A stretch of DNA of 64,000 nt from Pseudovibrio brasiliensis. GTDB taxonomy: Bacteria > Pseudomonadota > Alphaproteobacteria > Rhizobiales > Stappiaceae. The position numbers were made by a program, and so were the translations under genes. The notes under the pieces were generated by a model. It was not told where the DNA came from. It saw only the letters and a list, made by a program, of their open reading frames with translations, and ran no database searches. Each line of letters begins with the position of its first letter. The first letter of the stretch is position 1. Below are positions 27,731 to 36,678 of the stretch, piece after piece. The stretch lies in the NCBI RefSeq assembly GCF_018282095.1, contig NZ_CP074128.1, positions 310,001-374,000 on the forward strand, read 5' to 3'.

Positions 27731-28014
27731 AGTACGGAGTTTGATAGGTTAAGAAAAGAGGACATTGCGGGCCGTCAGGTGCTGATGATCAGCTTGGAGT
27801 ATACGTGTAGAGCTGCAATGAAAAAGAGATTTCTTAATCAAATAAGGAAACTAGCGAAATTTGGAATTATTCAAATAAATCATTAGCCTAATACAAGTCA
27901 CACGACAAATACATACAACAGAATCTCACGGATTTATTAGTCCGATTTTTTCTATACAAATTGCGCCATCGGGTTTGTGAAATTTCTTTTCTCAGTAAAA
28001 CGGTGGTTCTCAAA

Positions 28015-28722
28015 ATGTCAGAGAGTGTTCGCATATTCATTGGTTACGATAGGAATGAAATCATTGCTTATCATGTTCTAGTGCAGAGCATTATTGAGAA
28101 CTCATCGCTCCCTCTTTCGATTACGCCTATTGCATTGGACAATGTTCGCGGCATTTTCAAACGCGAGAAGCATCCGCTTCAATCGACTGAGTTTTCGTTC
28201 AGTCGTTTTCTTGCACCGTATCTTTCGAATTATGAGGGTTGGTCCATATTCATGGATTGCGACATGATCGTGCGTCGTGACATAGCTGAGCTTTGGAACA
28301 TGCGTGATGACAACTATGCTGTCATGTGCTGTAAGCACGATTATACGCCTGTGAGTGACACCAAGTTCCTCAATAACGTCCAGTCCAAGTATGAGAAGAA
28401 AAACTGGTCGAGCGTTATGATGTTCAACAATGCCAAGTGTAAAGCGCTTACACCTGAGTATGTCAACACACGCTCAGGCTTAGAGTTACACCAGTTTAAG
28501 TGGTTGGAAAACGACAATCTGATTGGTTCACTTCCACTCACATGGAACCACTTGGTTGAAGATTATGCATATGATCCTGAGGCCGCTTTGATCCATTACA
28601 CCTATGGTGGTCCGTACTTCGAGGAGTATCTGGATTGTGATTATGCCGAAGATTGGCAGCAGTACAAACGCCGCACTCTTCACGCGACGCAAAGAGCGAA
28701 AGCAGAACCAGAGCCTGCATAA
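28015..28722 (+). CDS. GT8-like (glycogenin-type) glycosyltransferase
   Basis: A 235-residue GT-A enzyme from ATG 28015. The opening RIFIGYDRNEIIAYHVLVQS, the FSRFLAPYL segment and the metal-binding DxD in IFMDCDMIVRRD place it with glycogenin-like transferases common in alphaproteobacteria, the group to which the SqdD sulfolipid enzyme of Rhodobacter belongs by description. A lipid or polysaccharide acceptor is likely. The upstream 280 bases are AT-rich. A role in sulfolipid with sqdB 5 kb away is only a possibility. The gene ends convergent to map with a terminator between them. Confidence 0.8.
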   Translation: MSESVRIFIGYDRNEIIAYHVLVQSIIENSSLPLSITPIALDNVRGIFKREKHPLQSTEFSFSRFLAPYLSNYEGWSIFMDCDMIVRRDIAELWNMRDDNYAVMCCKHDYTPVSDTKFLNNVQSKYEKKNWSSVMMFNNAKCKALTPEYVNTRSGLELHQFKWLENDNLIGSLPLTWNHLVEDYAYDPEAALIHYTYGGPYFEEYLDCDYAEDWQQYKRRTLHATQRAKAEPEPA

Positions 28723-28751
28723 GCCTGGATCTTAGAAAGTAAAGAAGTAAG

Positions 28752-28777
28752 GCCGCAGACACGCGAAGGTCTGCGGC
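28752..28777. terminator. hairpin between convergent genes
   Basis: GCCGCAGAC (28752-28760) pairs with GTCTGCGGC (28769-28777) around an 8-base loop. The flanks are ttctgc on one side and aaagaagtaa on the other, so it may end transcripts from both strands. Confidence 0.7.
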
Positions 28778-28812
28778 TTCTGCATAAAGACGAAACGTCA
28801 GAACTTGCTCCC

Positions 28813-29592
28813 TTACCCCGGCACTTTCTCCCCTTCCCGCAATGTGAGCACCTCGAAACCGTCGGCTGTGACCAGTACGGTGTGTTCCCATTGGGCGGAG
28901 AGTTGACGGTCGAGGGTTTCAACGGTCCAGCCGTCTTCTTTGGATACGGTGAGTTCAGTGCCAGCGTTGACCATGGGCTCGATGGTGAAGGTCATGCCTT
29001 CCTTCAGCAATGTTCCGGTGCCACGTTTGCCGAAGTGCATGACGGATGGGCCTTCGTGCATGTCGCGGCCAATGCCGTGGCCGCAGTAGTCACGCACCAC
29101 GGAGTAACCTGCTTTTTCTGCCGTCTGCTGAATGGCTGCGCCCACATCCCCCAGTCTTGCGCCGGGACGCACTTCTTTGATGCCAGCCCACATGGCTTTG
29201 TAGGTGGTCTTGACCAGTTTCTGCGTTTTACGAGAGGCGCCGGGCATCACGAAGGTCGTGCTGGAGTCTGCGATGAAGCCATCTTTTTCCAGCGTGATAT
29301 CAACGTTGATGATGTCCGAAGCTTTCAGCTTGCGGTTCTTATCCGGGATGCCGTGGCAGACCACTTCGTTGATGGAAGAGTTGAGCGCGAACTTGTAGCC
29401 GTACTGGCCCTTGCTGGCCGGACGGGCTTGTAGCTCGTTGACGATGTAGTCCTCGACGCGATCATTGATCTCTAGCGTTGAAACACCGGGCTTTACAACA
29501 TCTTCCAGCATCTTAAAGACCTGAGCCAGCAGCTTGCCGGATTGGCGCATCAGGGCAATTTCATCGGCATTTTTGATGATTATCGCACTCAT
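28813..29592 (-). CDS. map: type I methionine aminopeptidase
   Basis: A 259-residue M24A metallopeptidase that removes the initiator methionine from new proteins. The metal ligands lie in INVDITLEKDGFIADSSTTF (Asp pair), HGIGRDMHEGPSVMHF (His), MTFTIEPMV (Glu) and QWEHTVLVT (Glu). The ATG overlaps the stop of the upstream ParD-like gene (ATGA), so the two are translationally coupled. Bacteria often carry a second map copy in such a pairing; whether this is the housekeeping copy cannot be judged here. Confidence 0.95.
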   Translation of the reverse strand: MSAIIIKNADEIALMRQSGKLLAQVFKMLEDVVKPGVSTLEINDRVEDYIVNELQARPASKGQYGYKFALNSSINEVVCHGIPDKNRKLKASDIINVDITLEKDGFIADSSTTFVMPGASRKTQKLVKTTYKAMWAGIKEVRPGARLGDVGAAIQQTAEKAGYSVVRDYCGHGIGRDMHEGPSVMHFGKRGTGTLLKEGMTFTIEPMVNAGTELTVSKEDGWTVETLDRQLSAQWEHTVLVTADGFEVLTLREGEKVPG

Positions 29593-29795
29593 GTCTCAAT
29601 CACCTCAGGCGGGGCGAGTTTGCAGGCTTTCAGTTGCTGTTGCACCAGCTCGGAATAGGTCAGGGTTGGGTTCAGCTCGGCGAGCATACCCATTTTGATC
29701 CAGAACTCTGCCTGCGCGTTGATGGAGCGAGACATGACAGTGCTCGCTTTTCTGATTTCCTCGTGCAGGTCATCAGAGATTTTGACAATGCCCAT
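29589..29795 (-). CDS. ParD-like antitoxin-family protein (ribbon-helix-helix)
   Basis: A 68-residue protein. MGIVKISDDLHEEIRKASTV is a ribbon-helix-helix DNA-binding start, and the rest (MSRSINAQAEFWIKMGMLAE) matches the ParD-like family (PF11903 type). AAGGAG precedes the ATG. It has no ParE toxin gene beside it; instead it is fused in translation to map. It lies directly downstream of palindromic sites (29809-29837), which suggests autorepression of the parD-like/map pair. Confidence 0.85.
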   Translation of the reverse strand: MGIVKISDDLHEEIRKASTVMSRSINAQAEFWIKMGMLAELNPTLTYSELVQQQLKACKLAPPEVIET

Positions 29796-29808
29796 GATAA
29801 AGACTCCT

Positions 29809-29837
29809 TATACGATTGATATACATATCGTATACGA
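29809..29837. promoter_or_regulatory. TATACGAT palindromes, likely operator of the parD-like/map operon
   Basis: TATACGAT (29809-29816) and ATCGTATA (29827-29834) form an inverted repeat with a 10-bp spacer, and TCGTATACGA (29828-29837) is a perfect palindrome. The sites lie 14-42 bases upstream of the ParD-like ATG, over the expected promoter, and suit cooperative binding of ribbon-helix-helix dimers. Confidence 0.65.
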
Positions 29838-29877
29838 ATCGCATAAAGGCAAGAGGAGAACTTCAGAGGGGTGCGTT

Positions 29878-31128
29878 CTACTCTTTCAGGTCATACGTGA
29901 AAGGATACTGGCGGTAATCCTGCTGGTAGTGGCGTTTGTGATCATTCAGCGTGTTCAAAAAGCCCTTCCAATCCAGATGAGGTTCGCCGGTCATATCACT
30001 CAGGCGTGCAAAGCACTGGAACACGCTGTTGTGGTACTCCTCTAAATCCGCAGGATTTTTTTGCAGTACGCAGCCGCCATTGGCGACTTCCGCTTTGATC
30101 TCCTCAATCGGAGGCAGATCCAACTCCCCACTCAGGATTTTGGCGCAATAGACGCTTTGCAGATGGATGCTGGCAAAGTGCACTGTGAAACGCGGTAGGC
30201 CGAGGAAAATCAATGTTGGGTCAGATGGATAGAACATGTTGAGATAGAGCGGGCCGATGGAGCAACCGCTCAACTCAATGTCGTTCAGGGAGCCTTTCAG
30301 AAACGGGAAGTCGTAGATGTAGCCGGTGCACAGGATGATCGCATCGACGTCATAGAGTACCTCACCGTTTTGCAGGTAGATGTTCTTGCCTTCCACGCGT
30401 GCGGGCCGGTCATGCTGGCTGATGTTGAGGCTCTGCCCATAAAGACCATCGCGCACATAGCACTTGTGTCCGTTGGGAGGGAACGTGCCGCAGATGTACA
30501 CCTGCTCGGCATGAGGACTCAGGTCTAATGAGATGTCTTCGGAGGAAACGCAGGCGCCGATCAGTGCAACGCGCTTGCCCTCATAAAGGTTCGGCAGGCG
30601 GTAAGACTGAGAGTGGGTGACGGGCCCATCAAAATTCTCCAATCCATCGATCTGTGCGATGTTTGGGTAGCTGTCCTTGCCTGTTGCCACGATCACGTGG
30701 GTGAAGATCCGTTCGGTACCTTCCGTGGTCACGCGCCAGCCATCGCCGGCCTTTTCAACGTGTTGTACCGGTGTGTTGAACTCAATGAGGTTTGAGACGC
30801 CGGAGGCTTTGGCGGTGGCGTCAATATAGTCCAGCACCTGAACGCGGCCCGGAAACAGCTCCAGATCTTCGGGCAGCTCATAGTCGCTGATCTGCATGGC
30901 GCGTTTGGGTAGGTTGGCGCGCAGTTTGGGGTACATGGCCGAGTAAACGCTCTGGCTCAGTGGATCGCGGACGTCGACTGGTTCGTCGGTGAGGACCTCA
31001 TAGGCCCACTGTCCGCCCAGACAGTTTCGCGCTTCAAACAAAGATGGAATGATACCGCGACGCTTGAGTTCTATCGCTGCTGTGAGCCCGGTTGGGCCAG
31101 CCCCGATAATGGCGATGTTTGGAGCCAT
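29878..31128 (-). CDS. flavin-containing monooxygenase-like FAD/NAD(P) oxidoreductase
   Basis: A 416-residue enzyme. The FAD-binding GAGPTGLTAAIELKRRG is at residues 8-24 and FEARNCLGGQWAY is the GGQW segment of flavin-containing monooxygenases. A second dinucleotide fold, KRVALIGACVSSEDISLD, binds NADPH. It would oxygenate nitrogen or sulfur in a small molecule (trimethylamine-type or similar) or act as a Baeyer-Villiger enzyme. The canonical FxGxxxHxxx(Y/F) fingerprint is not clear, so the substrate class is open. It stands alone between map and the TRAP operon. Confidence 0.85.
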   Translation of the reverse strand: MAPNIAIIGAGPTGLTAAIELKRRGIIPSLFEARNCLGGQWAYEVLTDEPVDVRDPLSQSVYSAMYPKLRANLPKRAMQISDYELPEDLELFPGRVQVLDYIDATAKASGVSNLIEFNTPVQHVEKAGDGWRVTTEGTERIFTHVIVATGKDSYPNIAQIDGLENFDGPVTHSQSYRLPNLYEGKRVALIGACVSSEDISLDLSPHAEQVYICGTFPPNGHKCYVRDGLYGQSLNISQHDRPARVEGKNIYLQNGEVLYDVDAIILCTGYIYDFPFLKGSLNDIELSGCSIGPLYLNMFYPSDPTLIFLGLPRFTVHFASIHLQSVYCAKILSGELDLPPIEEIKAEVANGGCVLQKNPADLEEYHNSVFQCFARLSDMTGEPHLDWKGFLNTLNDHKRHYQQDYRQYPFTYDLKE

Positions 31129-31260
31129 GAAACCCTCAGCCTTATTATGATTGCGGGTACTATGGGCCTTGCGGGTTAATTGCCCGTTCTTGGGATTGTT
31201 AGGATGCGAGATGAGTGAAGTGGTTCAATGAAATTCTTTGAACCACTTAGCCCTAAATGC

Positions 31261-31289
31261 AAAAAGGGAGAGCTGATGCCCTCCCCTTT
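31261..31289 (-). terminator. terminator of the aromatic-cluster TRAP operon
   Basis: Read on the minus strand, a G-rich arm (rich in GGGGAG) pairs with CTCTCCC and runs into TTTTT. It lies 24 bases beyond the dctM stop at 31314. Confidence 0.75.
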
Positions 31290-31313
31290 GCGATGATCAA
31301 AGATCCCTCAGAC

Positions 31314-32630
31314 CTACATGGCTCCAACAAGCCAGAGTGAGAAGCCGGGGATCGCGATCAGCAGCGCGAGGCGGACAAGGTCGGAAACCCAGAACGGGAA
31401 CACGCCCTTGAAGATGGTGGAGAGTTTCACGTCCTGCAGCACGTTGCGCAGCACGAATACGTTGAGGCCAACAGGAGGTGAAATCAGACTGATCTCCGTC
31501 ACCACCACAACAATCACCGCAAACCAGATCAGAACAGCTTCCGGGTCCGCCAGCATTTCGTGGCCGAAATCCAGCTCCAGAATGAGCGGGTAGAACACCG
31601 GCACCGTCAGCAGGATCATGGAGAGGCTCTCCAGCACACAACCCAGCACGATGTAGATGAGCACGATACCGAGGATCACCATGTAGGCGTTCAGCTCAAG
31701 GTCCAGCACCCATTCTGCCAGCGTATCCGGCAGGCCTGCAAAGTTGACGAAGTTGGAGAACACTTCTGCACCGATGATGATCATGAAGATCATGGCCGTG
31801 GTGCGCGCACTCTCCAGCATAGCGTGATAGAGGTTTTTTATGGTCATGCCGCCCATGAGCAACGCGATCAGGAAAGACGTCCCAGCGCCAATGCCAGCTG
31901 CTTCCGTAGGCGTGAAGAACCCACCATAAATACCAACCATAATCACTGCGAAGAGACCGAGGACTGCGAAAACGCCCAGTCTTTCCTTGCGGGTGAATGG
32001 TTCAACGCCTTCCGCCTTGGGAGCGAGAGACGGGTTGATCAAAGTGGCGACGTAGATAGCGCCGATGTAAAGCAAGAGTCCCAGAATGCCGGGAATAACA
32101 CCCGCGATGAACAGTTTGCCGATGTCGGATTCTGTCAGCAGGCCATAGATGATCATCACCACAGATGGCGGGATCAAAATGCCCAGGGTGCCGCCAGCTG
32201 CGATGGAACCGGAAGCCAAGCTGTCCGCATAGCCGTATTTGCGCATGGAGGGCATGGCCACTTTGGACATGGTGGCAGCTGTTGCCAGAGAAGATCCGCA
32301 AACCGCAGAAAAACCACCACACGCCACAACTGATGCCATAGCAAGGCCTCCGCGCGCGCCGCCCAACAGGCGGTTTGCAGCAGCATAAAGGCCGTGGCTG
32401 ACACCGGAAATGGTGAGCAAGTTGCCCATGAGGATGAACAGCGGAACAACGGAAAGCGAGTAAGACAGGCTGGTTTCAAAACCAACGGTGCTGACAACGG
32501 ACCATGTGGCGGACCATCCGCGCATCCAGGCAAAACCGATGGCTCCAACAAAGATCATGGCGAACGCGATTGGCACGCGCAGGAAAATGAGGACGAGCAG
32601 AGCTGCAAAGCCGAGAAGGGACTCAAACAT
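31314..32630 (-). CDS. TRAP transporter large permease (DctM)
   Basis: A 438-residue membrane protein with the DctM segments GGFSAVCGSSLATAATMSKVA, GTLGILIPPSVVMIIYG and ISPPVGLNVFVLRNV. It is the last gene of a minus-strand operon that begins with fumarylacetoacetase, so it most likely imports the aromatic acid that the cluster degrades. It starts five bases from the dctQ stop. Confidence 0.95.
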   Translation of the reverse strand: MFESLLGFAALLVLIFLRVPIAFAMIFVGAIGFAWMRGWSATWSVVSTVGFETSLSYSLSVVPLFILMGNLLTISGVSHGLYAAANRLLGGARGGLAMASVVACGGFSAVCGSSLATAATMSKVAMPSMRKYGYADSLASGSIAAGGTLGILIPPSVVMIIYGLLTESDIGKLFIAGVIPGILGLLLYIGAIYVATLINPSLAPKAEGVEPFTRKERLGVFAVLGLFAVIMVGIYGGFFTPTEAAGIGAGTSFLIALLMGGMTIKNLYHAMLESARTTAMIFMIIIGAEVFSNFVNFAGLPDTLAEWVLDLELNAYMVILGIVLIYIVLGCVLESLSMILLTVPVFYPLILELDFGHEMLADPEAVLIWFAVIVVVVTEISLISPPVGLNVFVLRNVLQDVKLSTIFKGVFPFWVSDLVRLALLIAIPGFSLWLVGAM

Positions 32631-32634
32631 GACT

Positions 32635-33147
32635 TTAAAAACCTCTGCGGAATGCTTTTTTGAAGAATACGAAGGTGTAACAAGCGCTCAGCAGCGCAGA
32701 GACAGCAGCGATCCAGGAAAGGGGTGCCAGTGGAATGTCCAGAGCATTGGTTACAGTGCCATCTTCCATCAGGCGCTCAGCGTGAGCTGCCAGTCGCCAG
32801 GAGAGGATCACAAGGGTGACCGTGGAGACAGACCAGGCAATGCCCTTCATCACCGATTGCATGACGGGTGGAACCATGCCGTAGATCATGTCCACTTCAA
32901 CATGTTCTTTACGAGAGGTTGTCAGCGGCAGAGCAGCGAAAACCAGAGCGCCAAGCATGAGCTGGGTGATTTCGAAAGCACCGCGAACAGGAGCGTTGAA
33001 CCAGTAACGGCCAACCACATCAACGACTGTAAGGCCAGTCAGACCCGCGAGGAGTAACGCGCAACATATTCCAAGGCCAAGCTCAATGAGGTTGGCGAGG
33101 GAGCGCACCCGCGATGCGCCCCCGGACCTGTTGTTAGACCCGATCAA
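32635..33147 (-). CDS. TRAP transporter small permease (DctQ)
   Basis: A 170-residue, four-helix protein with VDVVGRYWFNAPVRGAFEITQ and a later EHVEVDMIYGMVPPVMQ segment typical of DctQ. The start appears to be a TTG at 33147 overlapping the dctP stop; a GTG 13 codons later is possible. It partners the DctM and DctP proteins next to it. Confidence 0.9.
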   Translation of the reverse strand: MIGSNNRSGGASRVRSLANLIELGLGICCALLLAGLTGLTVVDVVGRYWFNAPVRGAFEITQLMLGALVFAALPLTTSRKEHVEVDMIYGMVPPVMQSVMKGIAWSVSTVTLVILSWRLAAHAERLMEDGTVTNALDIPLAPLSWIAAVSALLSACYTFVFFKKAFRRGF

Positions 33148-34193
33148 TTTTCTACGCCTGTAGATTTACGGAACTTGTCGAGAGCAGCAGCGCCGTCAAA
33201 GCCGTCTTCTGCAACTGCTTTTGCCCATTCGGTCTCGTAAGCAGCTGCTTTTTCCTTGATGGCCGCAACCATTTCAGGAGATGCATCATAGATTTCGATG
33301 CCAGCTTTGTTGATGCGCTCGATGGCTTTCTCGTCAGCACCGTTCCATGCCTTACCAACGCGCTCAGCAAACGCATCGCCGGAGATCGCCATGATTGCAG
33401 CCTGATCTTCAGCGGAGATCTCACCCCATTTGCCTTCGTTCATGACGAGGAACCATGTGGTGTTGTAGATACCGCCTGGAACGCGCATGGAGTACTTCAC
33501 GTGATCCAGCAGTTTGAACGCTGTCAGCGCTTCATAGGTGAAAGTCACACCGTCAATGATGCCGCGAGACAAGGTCTCGTAGACTTCGCCGGATGGCATG
33601 AACAGCGGAGATGCGCCCAGATCGCTTGCCAGATCAGCAATGTAACCGCCCGGTACACGGATCTTCAGGCCTTCAATGTCAGCTGGTGTGTTCAACTTGC
33701 GCACGTTGTTATGGAACACGCCCGGACCATGAACGAAGAGACCAAGAACTTTGGTGCCTTTGTGCTCAGCCTGTGCATCCAGATCGTTTGCGTAAACATC
33801 CCAGAATGCTTTGGAACCGGAAACAGCGTCATCACCCAGGAAGGAAAACTGACCGATACGGGAACGCTGGAAGCGGTTGTCCTTGGTGAAGGAGTGCAGA
33901 CCGTAGGTGATGTCGACAACACCATCAGCAGCCATGTCAAAGTGGGCTGGTGGTGCGCCGGCTGGCTTGGCCAGAACGCGTACGGACACACGGCCATCGG
34001 TAACTTTTTTAACTTCTTTCGCCCACGGCTTGATTGCGTTGACCACAATCGGGTGGCGTGGTGGCAGCCAGCTGGAAAGAACCAGCTTTGTTTCAGCGTA
34101 TGCAGCAGTTGCCAATGCAGTTGGCGCCAACATGGCAGCTGTTGCCATGCCAAGCAGTGTGCGGCGAGCAACTTTCGTCTTCAAGAATTCCAT
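33144..34193 (-). CDS. TRAP transporter substrate-binding protein (DctP)
   Basis: A 349-residue periplasmic receptor. The signal has a twin-arginine-like start (VARRTLLGMATAAML) and ends near AYAETK. Family segments are PADIEGLKIRVPGGYIADLA, with the ligand-binding Arg, and GIIDGVTFTYEALTAFKL. A 94-base gap separates it from the VOC gene upstream; the operon runs VOC, dctP, dctQ, dctM. Its location suggests an aromatic carboxylate ligand. Confidence 0.93.
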   Translation of the reverse strand: MEFLKTKVARRTLLGMATAAMLAPTALATAAYAETKLVLSSWLPPRHPIVVNAIKPWAKEVKKVTDGRVSVRVLAKPAGAPPAHFDMAADGVVDITYGLHSFTKDNRFQRSRIGQFSFLGDDAVSGSKAFWDVYANDLDAQAEHKGTKVLGLFVHGPGVFHNNVRKLNTPADIEGLKIRVPGGYIADLASDLGASPLFMPSGEVYETLSRGIIDGVTFTYEALTAFKLLDHVKYSMRVPGGIYNTTWFLVMNEGKWGEISAEDQAAIMAISGDAFAERVGKAWNGADEKAIERINKAGIEIYDASPEMVAAIKEKAAAYETEWAKAVAEDGFDGAAALDKFRKSTGVEN

Positions 34194-34287
34194 GGCTCCC
34201 TCCCTAAAGATACCATTAAATCAGTTTGTCAGATGAAGAACGGGAACCTCCCAGTCCCCGCCCTTCTGGCAGGTCGTCTTTAAAAAA

Positions 34288-34830
34288 CTAGACTTTGCCG
34301 AGTTCTTTTGCGTGCAGCCAGTCAGCGTGTTTTGGCGCTTTCTTGGTGCGGCTCCACTCTTCCAGCATGTCCCACTTCACAGCGTCGAGACGCTTCAGCT
34401 TCTCTTCTTCTGCTGGATCCGGACAAGCCAGCTCGATGCGGTGTCCATTCGGATCGAAGAAGTATATGGAGTGGAAGATGGAGTGATCGGTCACACCCAA
34501 CACGTCGATGCCGTTTGCTTCCAGCTGTTCCTTGAAAGCGATCAGGGTTTCGCGATCCTTCACCTTGAATGCAATGTGCTGCACCCAGATTGGTGTGTTT
34601 TCGTCGCGGCCCATTTCCGGCTTGGTTGGCAGTTCAAAGAACGCGAGCACGTTGCCGTTGCCTGCATCAAGGAACAGGTGCATGTATGGATCAGGTTCGT
34701 GCGTGGAAGGAACCTTGTCCTCTGCAATCGCCAGCACAAAGTCCATGTTGAGGTTCTTGGTGTACCACTCAACGGTCTCTTTTGCGTCTTTACAGCGGTA
34801 AGCAACGTGGTGAATTTGCTCAATTTTCAT
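34288..34830 (-). CDS. VOC-superfamily protein, possible ring-cleavage dioxygenase
   Basis: A 180-residue glyoxalase/bleomycin-resistance/extradiol-dioxygenase-fold protein. Candidate metal ligands are His in EQIHHVAYRC, His in VQHIAFKV and Glu in GHRIELAC, the two-His-one-Glu pattern of type I extradiol dioxygenases and glyoxalases. It has only one pair of beta-alpha-beta modules, half the size of classic BphC enzymes. In a cluster with a hydroxylase upstream of fumarylacetoacetase but without a recognisable homogentisate dioxygenase, a ring-opening or isomerase role is plausible but unproven. Confidence 0.85.
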   Translation of the reverse strand: MKIEQIHHVAYRCKDAKETVEWYTKNLNMDFVLAIAEDKVPSTHEPDPYMHLFLDAGNGNVLAFFELPTKPEMGRDENTPIWVQHIAFKVKDRETLIAFKEQLEANGIDVLGVTDHSIFHSIYFFDPNGHRIELACPDPAEEEKLKRLDAVKWDMLEEWSRTKKAPKHADWLHAKELGKV

Positions 34831-34849
34831 AAGACTCTAACCGAGGCGA

Positions 34850-35059
34850 CTAAGCCTCGACTCCTCCCTGTGTTTTGGCAGCCAGGTCCATTGCTTCGCG
34901 AAGAACCTCTGTATCCCCGATGTGATTGGCGAGGATGAGAACCAGCTTGGCGTTGAGCGCTTCGCTTTCCTTCTCAGAGCGTCCTTCATGCAGAACCAGA
35001 AGATCGTGATAAAACTCGTCCGGTTTGGCGATGTTTGCTTTTGTATTCAGATGGCTCAT
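34850..35059 (-). CDS. DUF2783 small protein
   Basis: A 69-residue helical protein of the DUF2783 family (PDEFYHDLLVLHEGRSEKES, LNAKLVLILANHIGD). Its ATG overlaps the stop of the FAD monooxygenase (ATGA). The family regularly accompanies such hydroxylases and may be a small accessory subunit; no activity is known to me. Confidence 0.85.
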   Translation of the reverse strand: MSHLNTKANIAKPDEFYHDLLVLHEGRSEKESEALNAKLVLILANHIGDTEVLREAMDLAAKTQGGVEA

Positions 35060-36678
35060 TGTGCGGCCTCCTGCTCAAAAATGCCGATAGCGCGGTTCAG
35101 AGCCTGCGCAACGTTTGCGCCGTCATAGGTCTCCCAACGGGCAGCCACGTGCTGGTCCGGGCGCATCAGATAAACGGCGGAAGACTTGTCTCCCAGATAG
35201 CGATCCCTGATCTCATCGCTCGCGTTCACACGCAGCGCTGAGATGGTGATGCCGCCAACGTCTACAGTGTCCGGCACATCCGCGTTGATTGCCAGCAACT
35301 GGAATTTGTTGCCGAGCTGATCCAGCAACCAGCCATTTGCCGTTGGTGCATCCGCTGCCGGAGAACCCGGACGGGAACGCACTGGCATGCCAGCACAGTC
35401 ATCGCTGTTCAGCGAAGATCCATCATAGGTGGCCGGAACGGACAGACGACCGGAGTTCACCAGTGGACGTGCAAACTCAGCAGCCTCGGAGAGGTCCAGA
35501 ACAGCATCACGGAACACACGGCTGATCGCAGATTTTGGTGTGATGAAGTCGGTAGAGCGGGAAGAGTTCAAAATGTTCTCATCCGCAGCGTAGATACGCT
35601 CTTCATCATAGGTGTCCAGTAGGCTCATTGGCGCCGTGCCGTCCATCACCAGTTTCAGCTTCCAGATCAGATTGTCTGTGTCCTGCAGGCCGGAGTTTGC
35701 ACCACGGGCACCAAACGGAGACACCTGGTGGGCACTGTCGCCAGCAAAGATCACACGGCCTTTGCGGAATTGCTCCATACGGCGGCACTGGAAGGTGTAG
35801 ATGGAAACCCACTCAAGCTCGAAGTTCACATCCTCACCCAGCATCGCTTTCAGGCGTGGAATGACGTTTTCCGGCTTCTTCTCTTCTTCCTTGTCGACAT
35901 CCCAGCCCAGCTGAAGGTCGATGCGCCACACATTGTCTGGCTGCTTATGGAGAAGAGCGGACTGACCGCGGTTGAATGGCGGATCGAACCAGAACCAGCG
36001 CTCTGTCGGGAAGTTGGCTTCCATGACCACATCGGCAATCAGGAAGTTGTCTTCAAAGATGCGGCCCACAAAGTCCAGGCCCATCATGGCGCGGATTGGA
36101 GAGGCTGCACCGTCACAGGCGATTACCCAGTCCGCTTCAACGGAGTAGTTGCCTTCCGGTGTTTCCAGCTCAACAGTTGCAAAGTCGCTGCCCTGATCAA
36201 CGGAAACAACTTTGTTGTTGCCGCGGATTTCAATGGGCTTGCCCTGCGCCTGAAGCTCTTTAACCCGGTCAACCAGATACTCTTCAAAGTAATACTGTTG
36301 CAGGTTGATGAAAGCCGGACGCTTGTGGCCGTCTTCCGGCAACAGGTCAAACTGATAGACCTGACGCTCGTCGAAGAACACCTTGCCCACGTTCCACTGA
36401 ACGCCTTTGTCGACAAACTGATCACCGCAGCCAATGCGGTCGAGGATTTCCAGCGGGCGCTTTGCATAACAAACCGCGCGAGACCCCCAGCTCACCTTGT
36501 CGTTGTCATCAACAACAACAACTTCAACATCCTGCATGGCCAGTTCAATTGCTGCGGCCAGACCAATCGGGCCCGCTCCCACCACAACAACCTTATGGCG
36601 CACTGCCTTTCCCGCATCCTGATCCGGTGACCGGACATATGGATATAGCGGAACTTCGAAAATCTTTTTTTTCGTCAT
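35056..36678 (-). CDS. group A FAD-dependent aromatic hydroxylase (MhpA-like)
   Basis: A 540-residue flavoprotein monooxygenase. GAGPIGLAAAIELAMQ binds FAD, the DG motif is in VIACDGAASPIR, and GDSAHQVSPFGARGANSG is the second FAD motif. The C-terminal 150 residues form the thioredoxin-like domain found in phenol hydroxylase, MhpA and resorcinol hydroxylase. It uses NAD(P)H and oxygen to hydroxylate a phenolic acid. With maleylacetoacetate isomerase and fumarylacetoacetase in the same cluster, the likely product is homogentisate, gentisate or a related para-diphenol. A 310-base gap lies upstream. Confidence 0.9.
   Translation of the reverse strand: MTKKKIFEVPLYPYVRSPDQDAGKAVRHKVVVVGAGPIGLAAAIELAMQDVEVVVVDDNDKVSWGSRAVCYAKRPLEILDRIGCGDQFVDKGVQWNVGKVFFDERQVYQFDLLPEDGHKRPAFINLQQYYFEEYLVDRVKELQAQGKPIEIRGNNKVVSVDQGSDFATVELETPEGNYSVEADWVIACDGAASPIRAMMGLDFVGRIFEDNFLIADVVMEANFPTERWFWFDPPFNRGQSALLHKQPDNVWRIDLQLGWDVDKEEEKKPENVIPRLKAMLGEDVNFELEWVSIYTFQCRRMEQFRKGRVIFAGDSAHQVSPFGARGANSGLQDTDNLIWKLKLVMDGTAPMSLLDTYDEERIYAADENILNSSRSTDFITPKSAISRVFRDAVLDLSEAAEFARPLVNSGRLSVPATYDGSSLNSDDCAGMPVRSRPGSPAADAPTANGWLLDQLGNKFQLLAINADVPDTVDVGGITISALRVNASDEIRDRYLGDKSSAVYLMRPDQHVAARWETYDGANVAQALNRAIGIFEQEAAQ

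Noticed and set aside
28813-29795. Classic ParDE toxin-antitoxin pair
   Set aside because: The partner gene is methionine aminopeptidase, not a ParE/RelE toxin; no toxin frame lies on either side.
34288-34830. Assigning the VOC protein firmly as homogentisate dioxygenase
   Set aside because: HmgA belongs to the cupin fold; the VOC metal pattern also fits glyoxalases, so only a candidate role is stated.
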